Source: a virus. From it: DNA of 27,301 nucleotides. Where the stretch lies: IMG/VR virus record IMGVR_UViG_3300042876_000357, positions 1-27,301 of that record; one strand, given 5' to 3'. Positions 14,843 to 21,713 of this stretch are shown here, one piece after another. The notes under the pieces were generated by a model. That model was not told the origin of the DNA, ran no database searches, and was given only the letters and a program-made list of their open reading frames with translations. The position numbers were made by a program, and so were the translations under genes. Each line of letters begins with the position of its first letter. Position 1 is the first letter of the stretch.

Positions 14843-15748
14843 TTATCCTCTCTTCTGGTTTCCGGCCCACACCTTGGCAAAGGCGGCCTTGTCCTGGTCC
14901 GTGTCCTTGTAAACCCCCATCGAAACCCCGTACTGGAAGTCCTTCCGGTCGCTCTCGGGGAGGCTCGAAAACGCGACGTTGGTTGAAGGCTTCGGAACGG
15001 GTCCTCTCGCCCCAGCTACGGGAGAGGGAGGCGGGCGCACCGTCTCCTTCGCCTGCCCGGTGTCTCGCTTGTAGCGGTTTAGGATCTCGATCCCGACCCT
15101 CGCGTGAGGACTCCCGTACCACCCCTGCTGAACCGCCGGCGGTTGGTTGATGAGCCACACCTGGAACTCGTCGCTCTGCATGATCTGCGGGAGATCGGCG
15201 TGAACGGCCCGCACGGCGGCGACGATCGGGGGCTCTTCTTCCTGCGGAGGAGGAGGGGCGAGCGGCGGGAGTTTCTGGAGCCTCAAGAGCTCCAGCTCGT
15301 CGTTCTTCGCCTGGTCGATGTCCCCTGCGCCCAAGGCTTGATACTTGCTCTCGGTCAACTGCCGGATTCGGGCTTCGTAATCGGCCTTCGCGGCGGTAAA
15401 TTCCTCCTGCTGGCGCCTCGCTTCCTTCTCCTGCTGCCGGCGAAGTTCCGCGAACATGCGCGTTGAAGCGGCCTTTACGTCGTCCACCTCGCGCTTGAGG
15501 GTCCCGATGCGGTCTCCGAACTCGACGAACTCCTTCGCGGGCTTCCACTTCGCCGGGTCGCCCTTGAACTCCTCCTTAGGGACCCATCCCTGTTTGCGGG
15601 CTTCGGCGTCGTAGTCGGGCGCTGCCTCCACCTCGGGCTCGGGAGTCTCTGGAGCCGTAGCGGGTTCGACCGTATCCCCAGCCAGTGCCGCGAGGGCTGC
15701 AAGCTCTTCGGCGTCCCCTTCTCCGGGGGTGTAGAGGGGCTCAAGCAT
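14843..15748 (-). CDS. Scaffold-like head assembly protein
   Basis: This is a 301-residue acidic protein. The N-terminal 45 residues are Glu/Pro/Ala-rich and disordered. The ARKQGWVPKEEFKGDPAKWKPAKEFVEFGDR block (about 50-80) is a recurrent motif of phage scaffold proteins. Residues about 85-135 are a long charged coiled coil (VDDVKAAS, then RRQQEKEARRQQEEF). The Pro-rich middle is followed by a compact helical C-terminus that probably contacts coat subunits. The gene lies between the GroES-like gene (8-base overlap) and the coat genes, which fits a scaffold role. The start at 15748 has a GGGGGTGAG SD. No protease domain is visible, so removal of the scaffold is likely by exit and not by self-cleavage. 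Confidence 0.75.
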   Translation of the reverse strand: MLEPLYTPGEGDAEELAALAALAGDTVEPATAPETPEPEVEAAPDYDAEARKQGWVPKEEFKGDPAKWKPAKEFVEFGDRIGTLKREVDDVKAASTRMFAELRRQQEKEARRQQEEFTAAKADYEARIRQLTESKYQALGAGDIDQAKNDELELLRLQKLPPLAPPPPQEEEPPIVAAVRAVHADLPQIMQSDEFQVWLINQPPAVQQGWYGSPHARVGIEILNRYKRDTGQAKETVRPPPSPVAGARGPVPKPSTNVAFSSLPESDRKDFQYGVSMGVYKDTDQDKAAFAKVWAGNQKRG

Positions 15749-16073
15749 GGCTCACCCCCAACCCGGCCAAGATGTCCGTGTCGTAAGCGAACCGGAGGAG
15801 CTTTTCCTCTTCGTCGCTGGAGGGCAGAGAAATGGCCGAGTTCTTGTTGAAGAAAACCTTCGCTCCTTCCACCACTCCCCAGGCTTCGGGACCCCCGGAA
15901 TCCGCGTAGCATTGGGGTCCGAGGGCCACGACGGTGCCGATGGACTGCATGGCCTCCTGCCGGTCTTTCGACTGCTCCGGGATGATGATTCCGCCCGCCG
16001 TCGTCCGTTCCACGGCGTCGATTCGCACGAGGACGAGGTTCCCGAAGGGCTTCAAGTCTCCGAACATCTTCAT
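15741..16073 (-). CDS. GroES-like co-chaperonin (Cpn10)
   Basis: This 110-residue protein is expected to cap a GroEL-type chaperonin and direct folding of phage proteins. The Cpn10 signatures are all in order: an N-terminal strand NLVLVRID (12-19), the mobile loop with TTAGGIIIP (24-32), the core strand IGTVVALGP (45-53), the VVEGAKVFFNKNSA block (67-80), and the C-terminal DTDILAGL (98-105) that matches the S-D-I-L-A-I-V-type end. Bacterial GroES is about 97 residues; the roof region here is slightly longer. The start at 16073 overlaps the upstream stop (ATGA) with GGAGAG as SD. An in-frame extension to 16151 is rejected because it would overlap that gene. No GroEL is in the window, so it probably uses the host chaperonin, as T4 gp31 does. 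Confidence 0.9.
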   Translation of the reverse strand: MKMFGDLKPFGNLVLVRIDAVERTTAGGIIIPEQSKDRQEAMQSIGTVVALGPQCYADSGGPEAWGVVEGAKVFFNKNSAISLPSSDEEEKLLRFAYDTDILAGLGVSHA

Positions 16074-16306
16074 CAGCTCTCTCCGTCTTCTCTGGCCCAC
16101 TCGGGGCGGTGCTCTAGGGACGCCAACCGGCCCTTTCTCTCGGAAGTCCATGCGGTATAGGTGGCGGCGATCTCGTCCGTCGTCGGCCCCATGGCTCTGC
16201 CGTCCAGAAGGGCCTGCTCCAACTCTCTCAACTCCGCTTCGAGGCTTTGAAAAAAGGCCACAGTTACGGGTTCGGCCTTCCAGCGGTCGAAATCACTCTT
16301 GGTCAT
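16073..16306 (-). CDS. Small helical phage protein between portal and co-chaperonin
   Basis: This is a 77-residue charged, helical protein. The FDRWKAEPVTVAFFQSL start and a Leu/Glu-rich helix (EAELRELEQALLDG) resemble small proteins often encoded directly after portal genes of podoviruses. Their role is unknown. It starts at 16306 inside the 3' end of the portal gene (14-base overlap) with an AAGAGAG SD and ends in an ATGA overlap with the GroES-like gene. Tight coupling suggests co-translation with portal and co-chaperonin. There are no membrane segments or Cys motifs. Confidence 0.65.
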   Translation of the reverse strand: MTKSDFDRWKAEPVTVAFFQSLEAELRELEQALLDGRAMGPTTDEIAATYTAWTSERKGRLASLEHRPEWAREDGES

Positions 16307-18434
16307 GCGCTCTCTTGATCCGATTCTGGGTTGCCGTGACGGCGGCCTTCAGGTGGGCCTCTTCCCGCTTCCTCTGAACATCCAAATGGTCGATTTCGCG
16401 CTGATGTTCGAAGTTCGCAGCGTCCATTTCCCTCTGATGGGCCTGTTCGTCCTCGGTCATGGCGTGTTTGTGGGCCATTTCCTCCCGTTTCATCTCCAAT
16501 TCCGCCATCTTCCCCTGCAAATTGCCCTCTTGACGGAGCTTTTCCGCCTCGATCGAGGGGTCTGGAGGGGTTTGGGACGGGTCGGGAGGGGGCAAAATCA
16601 AGCCCTGTTGGTCGGCCTTGGGCACCTGGAGGGCGTTGGCGTGGATCTGAGCCAACCGCTGCGGGTTGTAGGGCAACTGGCCTTCGATCCGGCCCCTTAC
16701 GAGAGCATCCGCCCTCGCCATCGCCTGCTGTTCGGAGGTGATGGAAGGATCCGCCGAAGGGGAAACGTCCGTGTCGTCGGTCTGGTAGTCGGTGGGGAGG
16801 ACCATTCCGTACCCCGGAGGCAGCCCTCTCTCCGTGGCGAGGTCTTCCGGGGTGATGTCCAAGACCTGGAAGTATTCTTCCGCCGTGAGGTGGAGGCGGT
16901 TGAGGCGCTTGATCTTCTTCAGCTCTTGGGAAAGGGCTCGGTAGAGCCGCTTGTAGATGCCCTGGAAGACCTTTTGCCCCTGCTCCAGCATGGCGAGGGT
17001 GGTAGTAGCAGGTTGGTTGGTCGGCGGGCTGTCGCCCTGCATGGAATCGGTGACGGAGGTAAGCCTCTGCGCCCACTCGACGAGCAACCCGAGAAGCTGA
17101 AAGAGGACGGCCGAGGGTCCCTTGAAGGGGAACGGGACGAGACCTTTTGAAAGATCCTCGAACGGGGCGTTGACCTTGTGCCACTCGTTCATCGCGAGCT
17201 TCTTGGAGCCCGATTTCCAGTCCTTCGCGAGACTCGACGAGATGAACCCGCCTTGCAAATTTGCAAGGGTCCCCGCGTCCACCAACTGATTGACGAGGGT
17301 GTTGATGGCCTCGTTCATCGGGAAGAGGGTGTGCCCCCAGCCGAGGCCGAGGTTCCCTCCGGTGGGGTCAGGGAAAAAGACCCATTGGGTAAAGTATTCG
17401 TCGGGGGAGATCTTCGCGACCCGCCAGCCCTCGGCTTCGATGGCTTCCCAGGAAGGGGCCTCGAACTCTTCCAAGGCGGCGCGTTTGGTGAAGACCCCTT
17501 CCCCATGGGACAGAAAGATTCCGTCGACGTAGAACCGGGGAGAGATCTTCAGGACCTTCTTCGAATCCTTCAGGACGGTGAGGACGTAGGGCTCTTCGTA
17601 GCCGTCCCCGTCCAAGTCCTTCCACCAGTGTTGTTCTAAAAGGAGGTGAGGCGTGACGGACGGGTCGGAGGGGGCTTCCGTCCCTCCTACCTTGTCCTTG
17701 ATCTCGTCCTTCGGCTGGCTCTCGGAACTCGGGTCGGACAGCTCGACGTTCAGGAACTCCCCGAAGGACTGCTTTTCGAGGATCTCCTGCCGGTGCATCG
17801 GAATGACATGGGTTTTCCGCCGGCACTTCTCGACGTTCGGGCCGTAGTAGTCCCAGACCACATCCTTGACCGAGACCCGTTCGGAGCGAATCCCCTCCGC
17901 GTCCTTGTAGGTCTTCTTGATGTCGCAGCCCATGATCGGAAGGACGTGGAGGAGAACATCCATCCCCTCTACCCAACCCTCGATCTGCTCGATGAGTTGG
18001 TAGCTCATGTGCTGGCCGATGCGCTGGGCCTTTGCCAGTTTCTCGGCCGTGGGCTGGCCGTTCACCTTCCCCTTGACCGGCTCGGGCTCCTTGACCAACT
18101 GTGGGAAGGCTCTGGAAGCGAATTGCTGGGAGGCGATGGTCATCAGGGGCATCTTGACGTTCGACGCCCCCGGCCACGGGTGGGTTTTCGACTGGACGAC
18201 CTGCATCGCCAGTTCCATGGCCTTGTCCATCCGGGTTTCCCACCCCGAACGAGACGCGAGATCCTTCTCGTAGCCTTCGACGACTTCGTTTCCGATCAGG
18301 CCCAGCTGCGTTTCGTCCAGGTGAAAGGCTAGATTTTCACCCGACTGCACGGCCTGAAGGATCTGCCCGAAGGAGAGGTTTTTGGGGGTGACGACTTCTG
18401 GCTCCACCGCTTCGCTTTGACTCGTCGCGTGCAT
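16293..18434 (-). CDS. Portal protein (P22-like group)
   Basis: This 713-residue protein is the 12-subunit channel through which DNA enters and leaves the head. The family pattern is visible. WPGASNVKMPLMTIASQQFASRAFP (about 82-106) is the conserved early block. The GHTLFPMNEAINTLVNQLVDAGTLANLQGGF block (about 368-398) is the conserved stem and crown segment. The EYFTQWVFFPDPTGGNLGLGWG stretch precedes it. The C-terminal 100 residues are a long charged coiled coil rich in Met/Glu/His (EMKREEMAHKHAMTEDEQ), matching the barrel of P22-type portals. P22 gp1 is 725 residues, so length fits. No good SD is visible before the ATG at 18434. A plus-strand promoter overlaps its first codons. Confidence 0.9.
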   Translation of the reverse strand: MHATSQSEAVEPEVVTPKNLSFGQILQAVQSGENLAFHLDETQLGLIGNEVVEGYEKDLASRSGWETRMDKAMELAMQVVQSKTHPWPGASNVKMPLMTIASQQFASRAFPQLVKEPEPVKGKVNGQPTAEKLAKAQRIGQHMSYQLIEQIEGWVEGMDVLLHVLPIMGCDIKKTYKDAEGIRSERVSVKDVVWDYYGPNVEKCRRKTHVIPMHRQEILEKQSFGEFLNVELSDPSSESQPKDEIKDKVGGTEAPSDPSVTPHLLLEQHWWKDLDGDGYEEPYVLTVLKDSKKVLKISPRFYVDGIFLSHGEGVFTKRAALEEFEAPSWEAIEAEGWRVAKISPDEYFTQWVFFPDPTGGNLGLGWGHTLFPMNEAINTLVNQLVDAGTLANLQGGFISSSLAKDWKSGSKKLAMNEWHKVNAPFEDLSKGLVPFPFKGPSAVLFQLLGLLVEWAQRLTSVTDSMQGDSPPTNQPATTTLAMLEQGQKVFQGIYKRLYRALSQELKKIKRLNRLHLTAEEYFQVLDITPEDLATERGLPPGYGMVLPTDYQTDDTDVSPSADPSITSEQQAMARADALVRGRIEGQLPYNPQRLAQIHANALQVPKADQQGLILPPPDPSQTPPDPSIEAEKLRQEGNLQGKMAELEMKREEMAHKHAMTEDEQAHQREMDAANFEHQREIDHLDVQRKREEAHLKAAVTATQNRIKRAHDQE

Positions 18435-18444
18435 TTGCTATACT
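18417..18444 (+). promoter_or_regulatory. Sigma-70-like promoter with extended -10 for the plus-strand moron
   Basis: TTGACT (18417-18422) and TATACT (18439-18444) are separated by 16 bases, and TGC immediately before the -10 makes an extended -10 element. The predicted start is near 18451, at the beginning of AAGGAGGT, so the 5' leader is very short. The -35 lies inside the portal coding sequence, read from the other strand. Confidence 0.82.
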
Positions 18445-18464
18445 CGGACCAAGGAGGTGCCGTA

Positions 18465-18677
18465 ATGGATATGACTGTTCCTAAAGGTTTTGTCCCTGTC
18501 CTTACGAAGTACGACACACCCAAGGCCGAAGCGGTCAAGTCTAAGGGCTCTGCAGGAGACCTCGTCCGCATCATCGACGGGGTGGTTGTTTGGATTGACG
18601 ACCCCGAGAAAGCCACACATACAGTCATTGGGACTTCCGATGGCTTGATGTGGTGCGATAGGCTGCCTCGTAGGTAG
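18465..18677 (+). CDS. Plus-strand moron-like small protein between large terminase and portal
   Basis: This 70-residue protein is encoded against the late operon. Evidence that it is real includes a near-perfect SD (AAGGAGGT, 18451-18458) 6 bases before the ATG, a dedicated promoter at 18417-18444, balanced amino-acid use, and a convergent stop only 2 bases from the large terminase stop. The protein is not recognised. It has a VPVLTKYDTPKAEAVKSKGSAGDL start and a beta-rich core (VRIIDGVVVWIDD, HTVIGTSDGLMW). Its base composition appears less GC-rich than its neighbours, which suggests acquisition. The 84-residue minus-strand ORF over the same bases looks like a shadow. Morons often alter the host; no function is claimed. 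Confidence 0.82.
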   Translation: MDMTVPKGFVPVLTKYDTPKAEAVKSKGSAGDLVRIIDGVVVWIDDPEKATHTVIGTSDGLMWCDRLPRR

Positions 18678-18679
18678 CA

Positions 18680-20272
18680 TCAGTACCCGCACACCGAGGA
18701 CGCTCCGGTAAAGGAGGGTTCCTCGCCATAGAAGGTTTCTTCTTCATCCGAGGAAGAGCCGTCGAGGAGGTCGGAGGAGTAGAGACGGGTTCCCACGTAC
18801 TGGAGGGATTCGTGTACGTCGGACATGGGATGGGACTTATCGGGCTCGTCTGTATAGTGCTCTCCCGATACCTGTTTTCTTTTATAGCAGTAGGCTCCCT
18901 GGAATCCCTTGCGGAGCGTTTTACATTTCGGGCCTATCTGAAACTCTGGGAGGCCCCCGATCATTCCCCTTAGCGCCCTAGAGACGCTATTGATGCGGAT
19001 AGTCGGGTTTTGCATTCCAGGCTCTACGTCAATTCCCTTGGCGGCCAGTATCTGAACACAGGTCGCTTCGCTCTTGTCTCCCTTGTACCACCCGGACGGG
19101 TCTCCGTAGTCAACGTAATTAAAGCCAGGGTACTCTTGAGCGCAGTGCTTCTTTACAACGTCGCCAAATTCGTCGATGTTTGTGTCTTTCGAAACAAGTT
19201 CGTCAAACACACGCCACCGGCCCTTTGGATCAACAAACGAAAGGCTGGAGCACGGGGTTCTTCCCCAATCCCATCCCCGGAGGATCTTGAAGCCCTTGAG
19301 TGGGGAGAAGAGATTGGGATTGAAGTGGACCGCATCGTTGTACTCGGGATAGACGGGCTTCCCTTCCACCACGAAGCCGTATTGCCCCTTGACGTAGACG
19401 TTGATCCACTCTTGAGACTTGCCGACGCAGAGGTTCGGATAGTAGCCGGGGCGGAGGTTCTCGACGTTCTCGGCTTCGGGGGATAGACCGGAGGGCTGTT
19501 TCCAGAAGCGATACTTCAGGGCGAATCGTTCGAAGGCTTTCCAGGCTTCGGCTTCGTTGCCCGCAGTCTTCGTGATCTCGGCTTCTACGGCCTCCCGCAT
19601 CCCCCGGAGAGCATCTCCGTCAAAAGCCTCCGCGATGCTCCGCAGACCATGCCATGGGTCGGAGTAGGACTTGCGATCCCGCCAAATCCGCCGCAAGAGG
19701 GGGTCGATTTCTTCCGAGAGCCGATACCACCAGTGGTCAGAGTCGGGGGGGTTGGTGTCCAAGAGAATGCCGGAACGGTACTCGGGGCAGTCCTGGATCC
19801 TCGGATATCTCCCGACGCGCCCATCGAGCATGTCGAGGACTTCCAAGGGGACTTCCCGCGCCTCGTTGATCCACCCGAAGGTGAGTTCAAGAGAGAGGAG
19901 GTTCTTGATGTCCTCCGGCTTGTCGAGGGCTCGGAACAGGAACTCGGCCTCCACCCCCTTGATCTTCCAGCGGTGAGCCATGTCGTTCTTGTGAAACGGG
20001 CCGAACTGGTTCTCTGGGAACCACTCCAGCCATGTTTTCACAGTAGTATCGAGGAGTTGGCGGTAGGTGTTCCTGATGATGCCGGCCCGGAACCTTCGCT
20101 TTCCGTCGTGGCAGGGAACGATCGTGAGGGCCTGCTTGGCGAGGTCGGCGGCGCACCCAGACGACTTCCCGCTCCCCACGGGACCCATCAGCCCGCGGAC
20201 GAAGGCGTTCGAGTCCATGAAGGATTGAACCGTCTTCGGAGGGTCGAAATGGATCGTGACCGGCTTCGCCAA
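18680..20272 (-). CDS. terL: Terminase large subunit
   Basis: This 530-residue enzyme translocates DNA into the head and cuts it. The ATPase half shows Walker A GPVGSGKSS (30-38), a Walker B segment ELTFGWINEA with catalytic Glu 137, and a coupling motif LLDTNPP (170-176). The nuclease half shows acidic residues in GWDWG (D335), VDYGDPSG (D388/D391) and SDVHESLQY (D485). The start is TTG at 20272, because no ATG lies before the conserved N-terminus. An internal ATG at 20218 would remove the adenine-binding region just before Walker A. A GGAGG 9 bases before the TTG lies in the 3' arm of a terminator hairpin and may be the SD. No recombination- or homing-type insertion is seen. Confidence 0.95.
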   Translation of the reverse strand: MAKPVTIHFDPPKTVQSFMDSNAFVRGLMGPVGSGKSSGCAADLAKQALTIVPCHDGKRRFRAGIIRNTYRQLLDTTVKTWLEWFPENQFGPFHKNDMAHRWKIKGVEAEFLFRALDKPEDIKNLLSLELTFGWINEAREVPLEVLDMLDGRVGRYPRIQDCPEYRSGILLDTNPPDSDHWWYRLSEEIDPLLRRIWRDRKSYSDPWHGLRSIAEAFDGDALRGMREAVEAEITKTAGNEAEAWKAFERFALKYRFWKQPSGLSPEAENVENLRPGYYPNLCVGKSQEWINVYVKGQYGFVVEGKPVYPEYNDAVHFNPNLFSPLKGFKILRGWDWGRTPCSSLSFVDPKGRWRVFDELVSKDTNIDEFGDVVKKHCAQEYPGFNYVDYGDPSGWYKGDKSEATCVQILAAKGIDVEPGMQNPTIRINSVSRALRGMIGGLPEFQIGPKCKTLRKGFQGAYCYKRKQVSGEHYTDEPDKSHPMSDVHESLQYVGTRLYSSDLLDGSSSDEEETFYGEEPSFTGASSVCGY

Positions 20273-20275
20273 ACG

Positions 20276-20305
20276 AAAAAGCCTCCGCTGGATGTCCAGG
20301 GAGGC
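20276..20305 (-). terminator. Intrinsic terminator directly upstream of the large terminase
   Basis: On the minus strand, GCCTCC (20305-20300), CTGG, loop ACAT and CCAG, a bulged C, and GGAGGC (20286-20281) are followed by five T residues (20280-20276). The stem is 10 bp with one bulge. The GGAGG of the 3' arm lies 9 bases before the TTG start of the large terminase, so termination and translation initiation overlap. Confidence 0.88.
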
Positions 20306-20363
20306 CCGAGGGCGTGCCTAGTTTTTTTGTGATGTTGCCGCAGCCCGAAGGCGGGGGCGCTAC

Positions 20364-20633
20364 CTACTTAAGCGTGTGCTCGTACCGTGACCTACCCCCA
20401 CGAACAGGGCTCTCGTCCTTGTGCCCCAAGTCCCAATAGTTGCACCCCTGGCGCTTGATCCGGCACCGGCGGGTTACGTCGTTCATCCCTCCCCTTGGGG
20501 GCGCGGTAGCTTCCAGTATGGCCAGAAGAGGAACTGAGTACGTGACGAAATTTGGGCGGAAGCCGATATTCTGGTCACGGATGGCTTCGAATAACGAGTC
20601 GAACACCGCTTCAGTAAACACTTCTGGAGTCAT
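20364..20633 (-). CDS. Small uncharacterised phage protein upstream of the large terminase
   Basis: This is an 89-residue protein. The first 45 residues form plausible amphipathic helices (PEVFTEAVFDSLFEAIRDQ), followed by a basic, less regular C-terminus with Cys-x(6)-Cys (CRIKRQGC). The ATG at 20633 has an AGAGGAG SD and overlaps the upstream stop as ATGA, which supports a real coupled gene. I recognise no family. A 90-bp gap containing a terminator separates it from the large terminase. Confidence 0.58.
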   Translation of the reverse strand: MTPEVFTEAVFDSLFEAIRDQNIGFRPNFVTYSVPLLAILEATAPPRGGMNDVTRRCRIKRQGCNYWDLGHKDESPVRGGRSRYEHTLK

Positions 20634-20812
20634 GGCCGCTCCTCTAAAGAGACCATCCCACCATACACCCTGACGTGCCGAGTCTCCACCCGTGTTCGAA
20701 ACCGATTCGCCAGCGCCTTGAGCGCCCCGATCTGGTGCCGGAGCACTTCGGGGGCTTCCTTCTCAAGTACCGCGATGTCGTCCAAGATGGAGGCAACCCG
20801 ATCAGGTGCCAT
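20630..20812 (-). CDS. Small helical coiled-coil phage protein
   Basis: This is a 60-residue protein. Residues 4-40 are helical and charged (RVASILDDIAVLEKEAPEVL), then a basic end (NRFRTRVETRHVRVYGG). The SD is weak (GTAGG). Its stop overlaps the next start (ATGA), and the Lys/Met-rich peptide gene ends 4 bases upstream. The function is unknown. Confidence 0.55.
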   Translation of the reverse strand: MAPDRVASILDDIAVLEKEAPEVLRHQIGALKALANRFRTRVETRHVRVYGGMVSLEERP

Positions 20813-20816
20813 CGGC

Positions 20817-20903
20817 CTACTTGCAGCCCTTTTTCTTCATGGGCATTTTGTCCTTCATCGGCATCTTGTCTTTGGACCCCTTCGAACCCTTCGCCTTGGG
20901 CAT
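20817..20903 (-). CDS. 28-residue Lys/Met-rich peptide
   Basis: This very short gene encodes a peptide in which nearly every other residue is Lys, with tandem K-M-P-M-K-D/K units and a C-terminal G-C-K. A strong AGGAGGGGATC SD before the ATG at 20903 and a tight fit between flanking genes (9 and 4 bases) argue that it is expressed. Similar Lys/Met/Pro-rich micro-proteins are often seen in phage late regions. They might bind nucleic acid or be cargo packed with DNA, but no function is established here. Confidence 0.62.
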   Translation of the reverse strand: MPKAKGSKGSKDKMPMKDKMPMKKKGCK

Positions 20904-20912
20904 GATCCCCTC

Positions 20913-21365
20913 CTAGTAGTTCCGAAGTTGTCGATAGTAGACGTACACCTTCCCCGAACAGCTTGTATCGGAGTTGTTCGTGAACTTCAAGGTCGGAGCC
21001 GTGTAGAAACAGGGTTTCGTGAGCACGCCCCCGGAAGCCGTCAAGGGGCTCGCCCATTCCGCCGCTGTCGCGTGCCGGTTGTTTGCCGCCGTACCCATGA
21101 GATCGGAACCGGCGAGATCAAGGGAGATGTCATAAGCCGTCGTACAACTCGTGACGATCTCGGTCCAAATCCCTTGGAGCTCCCCCTTGGCCGAAGAAGG
21201 AAGGGCGCAATCAGGAATCGCCCCGGTTCCGTCGTCCCCGGCAAACGCGCACGTCACCCAAGAGAGATCCCCGACGCTCGACGTCCCCGTGCAGGAGCAC
21301 GAAGACCCCGCTCCATAGGAAAGCGTCGGGAAGAGAAGTGCCAGGGCAAAGAGAAGTCGTCTCAT
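20913..21365 (-). CDS. Exported Cys-rich protein of the packaging region
   Basis: This is a 150-residue protein with a clear Sec signal peptide (MRR, Leu/Ala/Phe-rich core, cleavage near SYG-A, residues about 18-19). The mature part contains seven Cys (SCSC, then single Cys in VTC, PDC, TSC, KPC, TSC), as expected of a disulfide-bonded periplasmic or surface protein. A YDISLDLAGSDLMGTAANNR segment lies in the middle and a beta-rich C-terminus follows (KFTNNSDTSCSGKVYVYY). A GGAGTGACGA SD precedes the ATG at 21365. It may be a virion surface or superinfection-type protein. No family was recognised. Confidence 0.7.
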   Translation of the reverse strand: MRRLLFALALLFPTLSYGAGSSCSCTGTSSVGDLSWVTCAFAGDDGTGAIPDCALPSSAKGELQGIWTEIVTSCTTAYDISLDLAGSDLMGTAANNRHATAAEWASPLTASGGVLTKPCFYTAPTLKFTNNSDTSCSGKVYVYYRQLRNY

Positions 21366-21368
21366 TCG

Positions 21369-21713
21369 TCACTCCATCGTAAAGACTGTGGTCTCAGACC
21401 CCGACCCGGTAATCACCAATCGCAAAGCTACAGAAGCCGGGATCACCCGAGGAGGGACCATCCCCACGGGCCCTTTGTCCCCCGCGTCGATCGTCAACGT
21501 AGGCAGAAGCTTGTCCGAGTCGTCGGCCGCTCCGTTTCTCAGGGTCGCCGTGATCTTCTCCGACCCGTCGCTGGTCACCACTAACCCCGCGACCTTCGTA
21601 GGGACGGCCTTGATCTGTGTCGTCGCCGTACACACCGCCGAGGGTTCACAGTCAGGGATCGGGATGTTTCGCCGATCCGTGGGGAAGGTGCGGGTGAGGC
21701 GAGGTACGGTCAC
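21369..21713 (-). CDS. Small beta-rich structural-like phage protein
   Basis: This 114-residue protein starts at a GTG (21713) that overlaps the upstream stop as GTGA. An in-frame longer ORF to 21878 would run over that gene and is rejected. Residues about 45-114 are beta-rich (VAGLVVTSDGSEKITATLRNG, then LPTLTIDAGDKG, then ALRLVITGSGSETTVF). They resemble small beta-sandwich phage proteins found near decoration genes. Two Cys occur near residues 21-27. It precedes the exported Cys-rich gene by 3 bases. Its function is unknown. Confidence 0.6.
   Translation of the reverse strand: MTVPRLTRTFPTDRRNIPIPDCEPSAVCTATTQIKAVPTKVAGLVVTSDGSEKITATLRNGAADDSDKLLPTLTIDAGDKGPVGMVPPRVIPASVALRLVITGSGSETTVFTME

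Noticed and set aside
18438-18692. 84-residue minus-strand ORF between large terminase and portal
   Set aside because: The plus-strand gene over the same bases has a promoter, a strong SD and better composition. The minus ORF overlaps the terminase end and has none of these.
20300-20330. Plus-strand terminator at the T7 run (20322-20328)
   Set aside because: Only a 4-bp AGGC/GCCT stem precedes the T-run, too weak to call. The minus-strand terminator on the overlapping bases is far better.
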